A stretch of DNA of 64,000 nt from Collinsella aerofaciens (GTDB lineage: Bacteria > Actinomycetota > Coriobacteriia > Coriobacteriales > Coriobacteriaceae), in assembly GCF_002736145.1 (NCBI RefSeq), contig NZ_CP024160.1, positions 186,001 through 250,000 on the forward strand. The letters are read 5' to 3'. Below the pieces are notes generated by a model. The model did not search any database. It was not told the origin of the DNA and worked only from the letters and a program-made list of their open reading frames with translations. Positions 1 through 9,621 of this stretch are shown in pieces (the stretch's first letter is position 1; each line of letters starts with the position of its first letter). Both the position numbers and the translations under genes were made by a program.

Positions 1-1
1 T

Positions 2-1654
2 CATTTTGCAGAAGAATCTGCGCCTCAGACACCCTCATCCGAAGCTTCTTCGTCGCGAGATGACACTGACGACATGGGCTCGTCGGACTACTCCACGGTT
101 GGTCGTTCCGCCGGGCTTATGACCATCCTGACCATCGTGTCTCGCGTCACCGGTTTTATCCGCACGTGGGCAATGGCGGCCGCTATCGGCATGTCGCTGC
201 TCTCGTCTTCCTATCAGGTCGCCAACAACCTGCCCAATATGCTCTACGAACTCGTGATGGGCGGCATGCTCGTGACGGCGTTTTTGCCCGTGTACATGGG
301 CGTGAGGCGTGAGCAGGGTCGCGAGGCCTCTAACGAGTACGTGGGCAACCTGCTCGGTATTCTGCTATTGGTGCTGGGTGGCATTTCGTTGCTGGGGACC
401 GTGTTCGCCCCGGGCTTTATCTGGACGCAATCGTTCCTTTCGGGTGACGGCGGCAGCATGGATACCGCTGCGTTCATGTTCCGTTTCTTTGCCATCCAGA
501 TTCTGTTTTATGGTTTGGGCTCGGTGTTTTCGGGCGTCCTCAACGCACACCGCGACTACTTCTGGTCGACGTTTGCCCCGGTCCTCAACAATGTGATCGT
601 CATTGCGAGCTTTATGGGCTTTGCGCCCGTGTCCGCACAGTTTGGCGAACGTGCCGGCATCATCTTGATTGCGGCCGGTACGACCCTCGGTGTCTTTGTT
701 CAGATGGCATGTCAGATCCCCGCGCTTGGCAAGCACGGCGTGCATCCCCATATCCATATCGACTTTAAGGACCCCGCACTGCGCCAGACGATTGCGCTCG
801 GTATCCCGACGCTGCTCGCCACGGTGTGCATGTTTGTCTCGACTTCTATCACCAACGCTGCTGCGCTGGTGGTCCAGCCCGAGACTGGTCCTTCCGTCAT
901 CGCCTATGCGCGCCTGTGGTACACGCTGCCCTACGCGCTGATTGCCGCCTCGCTTTCGACGGCGCTCTATACCGAGCTCTCTCACGACGCACAGGAGAAG
1001 GATTACGACAGCGTCCGCATGGGCATTTCGCGTGGCGTCGCCCAGATGCTGTTCTTCCTGATTCCATTCGCGCTGTACCTGATTGTCTTCGCGCGTCCGC
1101 TCAACATGATCTACTGTGCAGGCAAGTTTGATGAGTCCGGCGTGGCGCTGGTGTCCGAGTTCCTTATCTACCTGGCACTTTCCCTGCCGCTCTACGGCGT
1201 GGTCGTGCTGATGCAGAAGAGCTTCTCTGCCTTGCTCGACATGAAGCCCTATAGCCGCTATTGTCTGTATTCCGCCATCGGCCAGGCCGGCTCGGTTCTG
1301 CTGTTTGGCGTTGTGCTGGGCTTCGGTATGCCGGCAATCGCGCTTTCGTATGTCGTCGACTACGTGATCTTGGTCGGTTGCTCGCTGTGGTGGCTGCGTC
1401 GTCGTCTGCGTGGTCTTCAGGTTAAATCTATCCTGCATGGCGGTTTCTTCGGCCTTTTGCTCGGTGGCCTGGGTGCTGCCGCAGGCGCCGGCGTCATGTG
1501 GGCGCTTGAGCACTTTGTCGGGGCACTTGGCGGCTCGATTCTGATTACTCTTGGCTACGTTTGCGTTGCGGGTGTCGTCTCGCTTGCTGTTACCTTTGGC
1601 CTTGCCGTCGTCCTTAAGATGCCCGAGGTCTCGGCGCTGATTCGTCGCAAGTAG
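2..1654 (+). CDS. murJ: Lipid II flippase MurJ (5' partial)
   Basis: Polytopic membrane protein of the MurJ/MviN family, which flips the peptidoglycan precursor lipid II across the cytoplasmic membrane. The frame stays open to the left edge, and the codons before the ATG at 74 encode an acidic Ser-rich stretch without a clear ribosome site, so the true start is probably outside the window. From the ATG at 74 there are 526 residues with about 14 hydrophobic segments; the N-terminal VSRVTGFIR and the NLLPN-like NNLPNMLYELVMGG region match the family. The stop abuts the uvrC start, so the two are probably cotranscribed. Family call is firm; the N-terminus is not. Confidence 0.9.
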   Translation, partial: HFAEESAPQTPSSEASSSRDDTDDMGSSDYSTVGRSAGLMTILTIVSRVTGFIRTWAMAAAIGMSLLSSSYQVANNLPNMLYELVMGGMLVTAFLPVYMGVRREQGREASNEYVGNLLGILLLVLGGISLLGTVFAPGFIWTQSFLSGDGGSMDTAAFMFRFFAIQILFYGLGSVFSGVLNAHRDYFWSTFAPVLNNVIVIASFMGFAPVSAQFGERAGIILIAAGTTLGVFVQMACQIPALGKHGVHPHIHIDFKDPALRQTIALGIPTLLATVCMFVSTSITNAAALVVQPETGPSVIAYARLWYTLPYALIAASLSTALYTELSHDAQEKDYDSVRMGISRGVAQMLFFLIPFALYLIVFARPLNMIYCAGKFDESGVALVSEFLIYLALSLPLYGVVVLMQKSFSALLDMKPYSRYCLYSAIGQAGSVLLFGVVLGFGMPAIALSYVVDYVILVGCSLWWLRRRLRGLQVKSILHGGFFGLLLGGLGAAAGAGVMWALEHFVGALGGSILITLGYVCVAGVVSLAVTFGLAVVLKMPEVSALIRRK

Positions 1655-3601
1655 GTGCGCGTGGCCGGTCACGACAACATTCCAACGCTTGCCGAGCAGG
1701 TTTCGCGCGTTCCCACGCAGCCCGGCTGCTACCTTTGGAAAGACGCCAAGGGCGATGTCATCTACGTGGGCAAGGCGAAAAACCTGCGCGCCCGTATGCG
1801 TCAGTACGTGACGCTGCAGGACGAGCGCCAGAAGATCCCGCTGATGATGCAGTTGGTGGCGAGCTTTGACTATATCGTGGTGGAGACCGAGCACGAGGCG
1901 TTGGTGCTCGAGCGCAATTTGATTGGTCAGTACCATCCGTACTTTAACGTCGACCTCAAGGATGACAAGAGCTACCCCTTTATCGCCATTACAAAGGGCG
2001 ACCTGTATCCCGCTATAAAATACACGCGTGAGCGTCATAAGCCGGGAACGCGCTATTTTGGACCCTATACCGATAGTCGTGCGGCACGTGAGACGATAGA
2101 TACGCTGCGCAAGGTTATCCCTATCTGTTCCGCATCCTGTGCGGAATGGCGTCGTTGTCGCCGTATTGTCGAGTCCCACAAGGGCGAGGAAGACATCGTC
2201 AATATGATTTGCGCGCAAAACGGGCGCCCCTGCTTTGACTACCATGTCGGGCGCGGCCCGGGTGCGTGTGTCGGCGCGATTTCCCCGGCAGACTATGCCA
2301 AGAACGTCAAACGTGTCGAACGTTTTTTGTCTGGCCATCGCAAGGACGTCGTCGACGAGCTGACATCCGAGATGACGGAGGCCGCCGAGGTGCTCGATTT
2401 TGAGCGCGCCGCCCGCGTTAAACGTCGTTTGGAGGTCATCAGGGGTCTGGACGATCGTCAGCAAGTCGTTTTTCCCTCCAGTGTCGATATCGATGTCATC
2501 GGTTTCTATCGCGAGGAGACCATCTCCGCCGCTTGCGTCTTCGTCGTTCGCGAGGGCCGAACAGTTCGCACCTGCGAGTTCATTCTTGACAAGGGTCTTG
2601 ATGTTGACGAGGAAGAGCTCCAGTCGGGCTTTCTTAAGCGCTATTACGACGAGACGGCTGATATTCCAGCTGAGATAAACCTCTCTGTCGAGCTTGAGGA
2701 TGCGGAGACGCTGGGGGAGTGGCTTGCGGGCAAGCGTGAGCGTTCCTGCCATCTCCATAGGCCGCAGCGTGGCGAAAAGCATCGTCTGCTCGATATGGCA
2801 TCCAAAAATGCGCGCCATGCCCTCATGCGCTACATGATGCGAACGGGGTACGCTGACGACCGCACCAATCGGGCGCTCTTGGAGCTCGAAAGTGCGTTGG
2901 CGCTGCCATCGCCGCCGTTGCGTATCGAGTGCTTCGATATCTCGACGCTGCATGGCACCTTTACGGTCGCTTCGATGGTGGTATTTACCAACGGACGCGC
3001 CGACAAGAGCCAGTACCGTCGTTTTAAAATTCAGGCCGAATTGGACGAGGCAAACGACTTCGTGTCGATGTCCGAGGTTTTGGGACGACGCTATGCTCCC
3101 GAGCGCATGGCCGACGAGCGCTTTGGCTCGCGCCCCGATTTGCTCGTTGTCGATGGCGGTAAGCCGCAATTGACCGCTGCGATCAAGCAACTTGAGGCTC
3201 TTGGGCTCGATATACCAGTTTGTGGCTTGGCAAAGGCCGATGAGGAGGTTTTCGTGCCTTGGGACGAGACTCCCGTCGTGCTGCCGACCGGGTCCGCGTC
3301 GCTCTATCTAATTAAACAGGTGCGCGATGAATCGCACCGTTTTGCCATCACGTTCCATCGCGAATTGCGCGACAAGGCCATGACGGTTTCGGTACTCGAT
3401 GACGTTCCAGGCGTGGGACCCACCAGAAAACGTGCCCTTATGCGCCATTTTGGCTCGATGAAGCGTTTGCGCGCGGCGAGCGAGCAAGAGATCGCGGAAG
3501 TTCGCGGCATACCTGCCGATGTTGCCAAGGCGGTCCACGAGGCGCTCGTTGCATGGAATGCCGAGCGCGCCGAGGCGGCGGCTGGCCATTCCGATAGCTA
3601 A
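1655..3601 (+). CDS. uvrC: Excinuclease ABC subunit C
   Basis: UvrC makes the dual incisions of nucleotide excision repair after UvrAB damage recognition. The 648-residue product has an N-terminal GIY-YIG nuclease (GCYLW...VIYVGKAKNLRAR, residues about 20-50), a UvrB-binding UVR segment (LDFERAARVKRRLEVI, about 245), the RNase-H-like second nuclease and a C-terminal helix-hairpin-helix (DVPGVGPTRKRALMRHFG). Between about 150 and 205 it has several cysteines (CSASC, RRC, MIC, RPC, GACVG) and roughly 20 residues more than I expect in the usual RPC...C-VG region; this may belong to an Fe-S site, which is inference. GTG start, immediately after the murJ stop; a second GTG at 1661 is an alternative. 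Confidence 0.95.
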   Translation: MRVAGHDNIPTLAEQVSRVPTQPGCYLWKDAKGDVIYVGKAKNLRARMRQYVTLQDERQKIPLMMQLVASFDYIVVETEHEALVLERNLIGQYHPYFNVDLKDDKSYPFIAITKGDLYPAIKYTRERHKPGTRYFGPYTDSRAARETIDTLRKVIPICSASCAEWRRCRRIVESHKGEEDIVNMICAQNGRPCFDYHVGRGPGACVGAISPADYAKNVKRVERFLSGHRKDVVDELTSEMTEAAEVLDFERAARVKRRLEVIRGLDDRQQVVFPSSVDIDVIGFYREETISAACVFVVREGRTVRTCEFILDKGLDVDEEELQSGFLKRYYDETADIPAEINLSVELEDAETLGEWLAGKRERSCHLHRPQRGEKHRLLDMASKNARHALMRYMMRTGYADDRTNRALLELESALALPSPPLRIECFDISTLHGTFTVASMVVFTNGRADKSQYRRFKIQAELDEANDFVSMSEVLGRRYAPERMADERFGSRPDLLVVDGGKPQLTAAIKQLEALGLDIPVCGLAKADEEVFVPWDETPVVLPTGSASLYLIKQVRDESHRFAITFHRELRDKAMTVSVLDDVPGVGPTRKRALMRHFGSMKRLRAASEQEIAEVRGIPADVAKAVHEALVAWNAERAEAAAGHSDS

Positions 3602-3761
3602 ACACGCCTCTAAACAACTGATATACATGATTGCGTGATTTTCAATCATTTATTTCGCGGCGATTACCAGCCGATTTCGGGTTTTATTAACGCTAAAACG
3701 TTTGACTAGCCATGGTGAACAACCCTGCTATCCTGCGGGTTGACGAAGACTGATATCTCAC

Positions 3762-3856
3762 CTCGGCGATACATACTGTCTGGCGAATCGTTTGTCAATG
3801 AATTCGGTGAACGGTAGTAAATACCGTTCAAGCGTATGTATGTATCGGTCGCCGAG
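3762..3856 (+). repeat. Long nested hairpin upstream of the nan-type operon
   Basis: An outer arm CTCGGCGATACATAC (3762-3776) pairs with 3838-3856, with a two-base bulge on the 3' side. Inside is a perfect 9-bp hairpin TGAACGGTA-gtaaa-TACCGTTCA. There is no T-tract, so it is not an ordinary terminator. It lacks the internal-loop motif shared by the paired hairpins at 27.8 and 45.1 kb. Confidence 0.55.
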
Positions 3857-3869
3857 CGCGGCACCTCAG

Positions 3870-3897
3870 TTGGGCTCGTCGGTAGGTAAGGTATATA
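3870..3897 (+). promoter_or_regulatory. Candidate promoter of the nan-type operon
   Basis: TTGGGC, 16 bases, then TATATA, about 70 bases upstream of the first gene. The -35 is only partly consensus, so this is tentative. Confidence 0.4.
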
Positions 3898-3966
3898 TCG
3901 TCCGCAAGTTGCGCGGGGGCACGTCTAGGTGCTCCCGGGTAAGATTCTCTATTGATAGGAGAAGAC

Positions 3967-5580
3967 ATGGCCATCATCAACAAGGGTATGTCCAGGCGTT
4001 CGTTCCTCGGCCTCACCGGCAGCGTCGCTGCTGTCGCAGGGCTTGGTCTCACCGGCTGCGGTGGCAACTCCAGCGACGAGGGTTCCGCTTCCGGTTCCAC
4101 CGATTCCGCCAACCGTGGCGGCGGCGTGATCACCGCTGGTTCCGCTTACGCTCCGTCCAGCTTCGATCCCGCCAGCACCGGCTCCGCTGTGGGCCTGGGT
4201 GCTAACTGGCACGTCGTCGAGGGCCTCTACGGCATCGATTACCACGACTACAGCACCTTCAACGAGCTCGCCACCGACGATCCCAAGTCTGTGGACGACA
4301 CCACTTTCGAGGTCACCATCCGCAAGGGCGCCAAGTTCTCCGATGGCACCGAGGTCACCGCTGACGATGTCGTCGCCTCCTACACCGCTTGCGCCGCTTC
4401 CGCTACCTATGCTCCGTTCTTCCAGCCCTTCGAGTCCATCGAGGCTAAGGACGCCAGCACCGTGACGGTCAAGACCAAGGTCCCCAACTTCTCCCTGCTC
4501 AAGGATCGTCTGGCCATCGTCCGCGTTACCCCGGCCACCCAGACCGAGGAGGATCGCGCCAAGCAGCCGATCGGCTCCGGCCCCTGGATGTACGACTCTA
4601 TCTCCGATACCGAGATCACCCTGGTTCCCAACCCCGAGTACAACGGTGAGTATGCTGCCGAGGATAAGAAGATCCAGTACAGCATTCTGACCGACCCCAC
4701 CGCTCGCGTTACCGCTCAGCAGGAGGGCTCCACGCTCGTTATGGAGCTCGTTACCGCTGACGCCGTCGACCAGCTCGAGAGCGCCGGCTGCAAGATCGAT
4801 AACGTTCAGGGTTTCGGCACCCGCTTCATCATGTTCAACGTCGCCAAGGAGCCTTGGAACAACGTCAAGGTCCGTCAGGCTGTCATGTATGCGCTCGACA
4901 CCGAGAAGATGGTCAGCAACACCTTCGCCGGCCTTGCCACCGCTGCCAGCTGCTACCTGCCCAAGAGCTTCACCAACTATCATGAGGCTTCCACGGTGTA
5001 CAAGACCGACGCCAAGAAGGCTAAGAAGCTCATTGAGGAGTCTGGCATCACCCCGGGTGCCATCACCCTGCGCACCACCGACAACGAGCAGATTAAGGGC
5101 ATGGCCGCCCAGGTCAAGAACGACCTCGACGCTCTCGGCTTCGATGTGACCATCCAGACCGATACCTCGCCGGCCACCTACGCTGCCATCGACGGCGGCG
5201 AGGCCTACGATATCCTCCTTGCCCCTGGCGATCCTTCCTGCTTCGGCGCCGACCCCGACCTGCTGCTCAACTGGTGGTACGGCGACAACGTCTGGATGCA
5301 GACCCGTTGCCCGTGGAAGGAGTCCGCTGAGTGGCAGAAGCTCCACAGTCTCATGGACGAGGCTCTTGCCGCCGAGGGCGACGAGCAGCAGAAGAAGTGG
5401 AACGAGTGCTTCGACATCATTGCCGACAACGCCGTTCTGTACCCCGTTGTCCACGTCAAGACCGTCTCCGCTTCCTGGGACGATCCGTCCACTGCGCCCA
5501 ACGGCGAGGCCCTCGATGGCTTCAAGGGCATCGGCACGACGAGCATGTCCTTCAGGGGCGTTGCGACCGTCAAGGCGTAA
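3967..5580 (+). CDS. ABC transporter substrate-binding lipoprotein, peptide family (SBP family 5)
   Basis: Extracellular solute-binding protein of an ABC importer, 537 residues. The N-terminus has a twin-arginine-like motif (MSRRSFLG) followed by a lipobox (LGLTGCGG), predicting a lipid-anchored, possibly Tat-exported protein. The rest fits family 5 (oligopeptide/nickel type): YEGLYGID-like start of domain I, FEVTIRKGAKFSDGTEVTADDV, and a domain with VRQAVMYALD. Start ATG chosen because AGGAGAAG precedes it. First gene of a run ending in nanA-nanK-nanE-type genes. Sialic acid importers of this same family are known (SatABCD of Haemophilus ducreyi, the nan transporter of Bifidobacterium breve), so sialic acid or a sialoside is the best inferred ligand; a peptide ligand is not excluded. 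Confidence 0.85.
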   Translation: MAIINKGMSRRSFLGLTGSVAAVAGLGLTGCGGNSSDEGSASGSTDSANRGGGVITAGSAYAPSSFDPASTGSAVGLGANWHVVEGLYGIDYHDYSTFNELATDDPKSVDDTTFEVTIRKGAKFSDGTEVTADDVVASYTACAASATYAPFFQPFESIEAKDASTVTVKTKVPNFSLLKDRLAIVRVTPATQTEEDRAKQPIGSGPWMYDSISDTEITLVPNPEYNGEYAAEDKKIQYSILTDPTARVTAQQEGSTLVMELVTADAVDQLESAGCKIDNVQGFGTRFIMFNVAKEPWNNVKVRQAVMYALDTEKMVSNTFAGLATAASCYLPKSFTNYHEASTVYKTDAKKAKKLIEESGITPGAITLRTTDNEQIKGMAAQVKNDLDALGFDVTIQTDTSPATYAAIDGGEAYDILLAPGDPSCFGADPDLLLNWWYGDNVWMQTRCPWKESAEWQKLHSLMDEALAAEGDEQQKKWNECFDIIADNAVLYPVVHVKTVSASWDDPSTAPNGEALDGFKGIGTTSMSFRGVATVKA

Positions 5581-5601
5581 GACTCGCTTGAGTCTGTATG
5601 C

Positions 5602-5676
5602 AGGATGTCGGTCGTTGGGACCGTATCCTCATAGTTGAAACAAAGACCCGGGCGGCAACGATGTCGCTCGGGTCTT
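5602..5676 (+). terminator. Double hairpin between binding protein and permease genes
   Basis: First hairpin 5602-5629 (AGGAT..CGGTC / GACCG.ATCCT); second, stronger one 5643-5676 (AAGACCCGGGCG / CGCTCGGGTCTT, one G-T pair). A leaky terminator or RNA-stability element here would keep the binding protein more abundant than the membrane parts, a common arrangement in ABC operons. Confidence 0.6.
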
Positions 5677-5737
5677 GTAATGAGTATCCGTACTCATATA
5701 CCAGTTGGTCCTACCGACAAAAGAAAGGGGAGAGAAC

Positions 5738-6694
5738 GTGAACAACTTGCTACGTTTGATTGGAAGGCGTCTTGTGGCGCTGCCGATCATGGCATTGGGC
5801 GTCACCGTCCTGGTGTTCTTCCTTATGTCGTTCTCCAAGACCGACCCCGCCTACACGGCGTTGGGTGACGGTGCCTCGCCCGAGGCGGTTGCCGAGTACC
5901 ATGAGAAGTATGGTCTGGACGACCCCTGGCCCGTGCGCTACGTGCGCTATATGGGCGATTTGATCCATGGCGACATGGGCACCTATGGCGCTGCTCGCAA
6001 CTCCGTTGCCAAGCGCATCTCCACGGCCCTGCCCGTCACGATGCAGCTGACCTTCATCGGTCTTGCCATCGGTGCGGTCGTTTCGTTTTTACTCGGTGTC
6101 ATCGCGGCACTGTATCGCGATAAATGGCCGGACCAAGTGATCCGCGTCTTTTCCATCGCCGGCTTGGCAACCCCGTCGTTCTGGCTTGCCGTTCTGTTGA
6201 TCCTGCTGTTCTCTTCCTACCTTAAGGTGCTCCCGGCATCGGGTGCTCTGCCTCACTTCACCACGAATCCGGTTGGCTATCTGGGACGTATGATCATGCC
6301 CGCTATCGCCTTGGCATTTCCGCTGACGGGCCAGATGACTCGTATCGTGCGTACCGCCATGGTCGAGGAGCTCGACAAGGACTATGTCCGTATGGCTCGC
6401 GGCGCCGGCGTTCCCGAGAAGGTTGTCGTCGGCATTAACGTTCTTCGCAATGCGCTGATCACCCCGGTCACCACCCTCGGTCTTAAGATCGGTTACCTCA
6501 TGGGCGGCGCCGTCGTCATCGAGGTTATCTTCAACCTCCCCGGCATGGGCACCGCGATTCTACAGGGCGTTCAGGGCAACGAGGCGAACCTGGTTCAGGG
6601 CGTCGTTATCGTCGTTGCTCTTGCCTTCATCATCATCAACATCGTGGTTGACATGCTCTACCTGCTCATCAACCCGCGCATCAGGACGGTGTAG
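5738..6694 (+). CDS. ABC transporter permease, DppB/OppB type
   Basis: 318-residue inner-membrane permease of the peptide-family importer, with about six membrane segments and the EAA-loop region (MVEELDKDYVRMARGAGVPEKVV) that contacts the ATPase. GTG start at 5738 chosen because AAAGGGGAGA lies just upstream; an upstream TTG at 5705 has no ribosome site. Follows the binding-protein gene after a hairpin and precedes the fused permease-ATPase by 3 bases. Substrate inferred from the nan-type neighbours. Confidence 0.88.
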   Translation: MNNLLRLIGRRLVALPIMALGVTVLVFFLMSFSKTDPAYTALGDGASPEAVAEYHEKYGLDDPWPVRYVRYMGDLIHGDMGTYGAARNSVAKRISTALPVTMQLTFIGLAIGAVVSFLLGVIAALYRDKWPDQVIRVFSIAGLATPSFWLAVLLILLFSSYLKVLPASGALPHFTTNPVGYLGRMIMPAIALAFPLTGQMTRIVRTAMVEELDKDYVRMARGAGVPEKVVVGINVLRNALITPVTTLGLKIGYLMGGAVVIEVIFNLPGMGTAILQGVQGNEANLVQGVVIVVALAFIIINIVVDMLYLLINPRIRTV

Positions 6695-6697
6695 ATT

Positions 6698-8713
6698 ATG
6701 GTAAAGATTCGAGAGAAGCAAACCGAGCAGCTCGAGAAGGCTGCCTCCAAGGGGCTCAAGCTCGGTGGCTGGAAGAAGATGACGCTGTCTTCTAAGATTG
6801 CCGCCGTCGTGCTGGTGCTGGTCGCCCTGACTGCGATTCTGGCGCCCCTTCTTGCCCCCTATAGCCCGGTCGAGATCTTTACGGCTCGCCAGGCTCCCGG
6901 CAACGGATTTATCTTCGGTACCGACGATAAGGGTCGCGATATTCTGTCGCGTATGCTCTACGGTGGTCGTTACTCGCTGATTATCGGCTTTGGCGCCACT
7001 GCCATGGCTCTGGTCTGCGGCTCGGTCGTGGGCGCCCTTGCAGCGGTTTCGCGCAAGGCCGTCTCCGAGACGATCATGCGTATCCTGGACATCATCATGT
7101 CCATCCCGGGCATCGCCCTCGCGGCCGTCTTCGTCTCCATCCTGGGCAACTCCGTGCCGTCGATCATCTTCGCCATCGGCTTTATGTACACTCCGCAGAT
7201 TGCCCGTATCGTGCGCGCCAACATCGTGTCCGAGTACGGCGAGGACTATGTCCGCGCGGTCATCGTTTCCGGCGCCAAGGCTCCGTGGATTTTGATCAAG
7301 CATGTTCTGCGTAACTGCATCGCCCCGATCATGGTCTTCACCGTTACCCTGGTCGCCGACGCCATCATCTTCGAGGCCTCGCTGACCTTCATCGGCGCTG
7401 GTATCCAGGAGCCCACCGCTACCTGGGGCAACATCCTCGCCGACGCCCGCGGCGGCGTGCTTGCCGGCCGTTGGTGGCAGGCGCTGTTCCCGGGCCTGGC
7501 CATCATGATCACCTGCCTGGCGCTCAATATCCTCTCCGAGGGCATTACCGACGCTATGGCCGCTGCTCCCTCCGCCGCCCTGGATCCGACCGATTCCTCC
7601 AAGCGTCGCGAGGCCGACCTGCTGGTCTCCGACCCCGTTCGCGCCTACAAGGAGCAGGCCCAGTCCCTCTCCGCTCGCCTTGGCGCCCTGCGCGATGTCG
7701 AGCTCAAGCGTGACGATCGCCATGTGCCCGACGAGTCTGTCGAACCGATCCTTTCGGTCCGCGATTTCTGCATCCAGTTTGAGCACCACGGCGATATCAA
7801 CGTCGTCGACCATGTCAACTTTGACGTCCGTCCTGGCCAGACTATGGGCCTGGTGGGCGAGTCCGGTTGCGGTAAGTCCATCACCACGCTGGCCATCATG
7901 GGCCTGACCGATGAGGACGAGCACCTTTCCGGCGAGGTCCTCTGGGAGGGCCGTGACCTGCTCAAGATGAGCAAGAAGGAGTGGTTCGGCCTGCGCGGTA
8001 CCGATATCGCTATGGTCTATCAGGACGCCCTGTCCTCGCTCAACCCCTCCATGCTCATCTCTGCCCAGATGAAGCAGCTCACCAAGCGCGGCGGCACCCG
8101 CAGCGCCGAGGAACTCCTGGAGCTCGTGGGCCTCGACCCCAAGCGTACGCTCGAGAGCTACCCGCATGAGCTTTCCGGTGGCCAGCGTCAGCGTGTTCTG
8201 ATCGCTATGGCCCTTACCCGCGACCCCAAGCTGGTCATCTGTGACGAGCCCACGACCGCTCTGGACGTTACCGTCCAGAAGCAGGTCATCAAGCTGCTCA
8301 ACGACCTTCAGGCCAAGCTCGGCTTTGCCATGATCTTCGTCTCGCACGACCTGGCGCTGGTCGCCGAGGTCGCCCATAACATCACGGTTATGTACGCCGG
8401 TCAGGTTATCGAGCAGGCACCCACCAAGGAGCTGCTCACCAACCCGATTCACGAGTACACCCGCGGTCTTCTGGGTTCCGTTCTGTCCATCGAGAGCGGT
8501 TCGGGCCGCCTGCACCAGGTACCCGGCGCCGTTCCGAGCCCGCGCGATTTCCCCAAGGGCGATCGCTTCGCGCCCCGCTCGAGCCATCCGCGTATTGGCC
8601 TGGACACCCGTCCGGTCTTCAAGCGCGTTCCCGGCACCGAGCACTTCTATTCCGAGCTCCCCGACGAGGTGCTCAAGGCAAATGGTTTGACCCCTCACGC
8701 GGAGGTGATGTAG
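6698..8713 (+). CDS. Fused ABC permease (DppC type) and ATPase (DppD type)
   Basis: 671 residues combining two normally separate subunits. Residues about 1-290 are a DppC-like permease (DDKGRDILSRMLYGGRYSL, EAA loop YGEDYVRAVIVSGA). After a linker of about 60 residues, residues about 345-640 are an ATPase with Walker A GESGCGKS (near 384), LSGGQRQRV signature (near 491) and Walker [12 protein letters not shown] (near 511). There is no stop or frameshift between them, so this is a true fusion. Permease/ATP-binding fusions of this family are known in Actinobacteria. The cysteine-rich tail typical of OppD-like ATPases is absent. Directly abuts the next ATPase gene. Confidence 0.9.
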   Translation: MVKIREKQTEQLEKAASKGLKLGGWKKMTLSSKIAAVVLVLVALTAILAPLLAPYSPVEIFTARQAPGNGFIFGTDDKGRDILSRMLYGGRYSLIIGFGATAMALVCGSVVGALAAVSRKAVSETIMRILDIIMSIPGIALAAVFVSILGNSVPSIIFAIGFMYTPQIARIVRANIVSEYGEDYVRAVIVSGAKAPWILIKHVLRNCIAPIMVFTVTLVADAIIFEASLTFIGAGIQEPTATWGNILADARGGVLAGRWWQALFPGLAIMITCLALNILSEGITDAMAAAPSAALDPTDSSKRREADLLVSDPVRAYKEQAQSLSARLGALRDVELKRDDRHVPDESVEPILSVRDFCIQFEHHGDINVVDHVNFDVRPGQTMGLVGESGCGKSITTLAIMGLTDEDEHLSGEVLWEGRDLLKMSKKEWFGLRGTDIAMVYQDALSSLNPSMLISAQMKQLTKRGGTRSAEELLELVGLDPKRTLESYPHELSGGQRQRVLIAMALTRDPKLVICDEPTTALDVTVQKQVIKLLNDLQAKLGFAMIFVSHDLALVAEVAHNITVMYAGQVIEQAPTKELLTNPIHEYTRGLLGSVLSIESGSGRLHQVPGAVPSPRDFPKGDRFAPRSSHPRIGLDTRPVFKRVPGTEHFYSELPDEVLKANGLTPHAEVM

Positions 8714-9541
8714 ATGAGCGAGACCGCAGTCAACGGCGTCGAGCCGATCATCTTCCTTGATGACGTCCACGTCACCTTTAGGACCCGTACCGGTTCGATT
8801 CTCCACCCTAACCTGGTTCACGCCGTCCAGGGTGTAACGATTAAGCTCATGCCCGGTCAGACGATCGGCATCGTCGGCGAGTCCGGTTGCGGTAAGTCCA
8901 CCACCGCCAACGTCATGTGCGGCCTGCAGGCCCCCACGAGCGGCAAGGTCTACTTTAAGGGCAAGGACGTTACCAAACGTACCGCCGAGGACCGTCGCCA
9001 CATGGGTCGCGTTATCTCGGTCGTGTTCCAGAACCCGGCCACGGCGCTCAACCCCCGCATGGTCGTTCGCGAGCAACTGCTCGACCCCATGCGCGTCCAC
9101 AACCTGGGTACCGAGGCCGAGCAGGAGAAGCGCGTCAAGGAGCTCTTGGAGCTCACCGGTCTGCCCAGCTCTGCCGCTGAGGTTCTTCCCGGCCAGCTTT
9201 CGGGCGGCCAGCGCCAGCGCGTCGCAATTGCCCGTGCCCTGTCGCTGAACCCCGATGCCATCATCGCCGACGAGCCCACCTCGGCTCTGGACGTTTCGGT
9301 CCGCGCGCAGATTCTGAACCTGCTGACCGACCTTAAGAAGGAGCTCGGCCTGGCCATGGTGTTCATCAGCCATGACATCCAGACGGTCCGCTATATCTCT
9401 GACGACATCATCGTTATGAATGGCGGCAAGATCGTCGAGCAGGGCGAGGCCAAGCAGGTCTTCCAGCACCCCCAGGACCCCTACACCAAGATGCTGCTCG
9501 GCGCTGCGCCGTCGCTGCTGCATCCCAAGCTCGGCGAGTAG
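8714..9541 (+). CDS. ABC transporter ATPase, DppF/OppF type
   Basis: 275-residue cytoplasmic ATPase that would pair with the ATPase half of the fusion protein. Walker A GESGCGKST (near 55), signature LSGGQRQRVAIARAL (near 161), Walker B AIIADEPTSALD and switch histidine VFISHD are intact. Its ATG follows the stop of the fusion gene directly, so the genes are translationally coupled. It ends the transporter part of the cluster and is followed by a hairpin at 9558-9585. Confidence 0.9.
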   Translation: MSETAVNGVEPIIFLDDVHVTFRTRTGSILHPNLVHAVQGVTIKLMPGQTIGIVGESGCGKSTTANVMCGLQAPTSGKVYFKGKDVTKRTAEDRRHMGRVISVVFQNPATALNPRMVVREQLLDPMRVHNLGTEAEQEKRVKELLELTGLPSSAAEVLPGQLSGGQRQRVAIARALSLNPDAIIADEPTSALDVSVRAQILNLLTDLKKELGLAMVFISHDIQTVRYISDDIIVMNGGKIVEQGEAKQVFQHPQDPYTKMLLGAAPSLLHPKLGE

Positions 9542-9557
9542 CCTCGCTTTCCCTCCC

Positions 9558-9585
9558 GTGCGCCCGGTTCCCTTGCCGGGCGCAC
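9558..9585 (+). terminator. Hairpin after the ABC transporter genes
   Basis: GTGCGCCCGG and CCGGGCGCAC form a perfect 10-bp stem with an 8-base loop. There is no strong T-run, so it may be a partial terminator or an mRNA-end stabiliser within a longer operon. Confidence 0.5.
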
Positions 9586-9621
9586 CTCCGTTGCGATTTC
9601 GAAAGGTTGGGTTCACGAGCC

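Larger units (their letters stand above)
3602..3966 (+). other. Intergenic region between uvrC and the nan-type operon
   Basis: 365 bases without a convincing gene. They hold a long nested hairpin (3762-3856), a candidate promoter (3870-3897), a GC-rich leader hairpin (about 3916-3938, GGGGGCAC/GTGCTCCC) and a Shine-Dalgarno AGGAGAAG before the ATG at 3967. No obvious T-tailed terminator for uvrC is visible. Confidence 0.6.
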
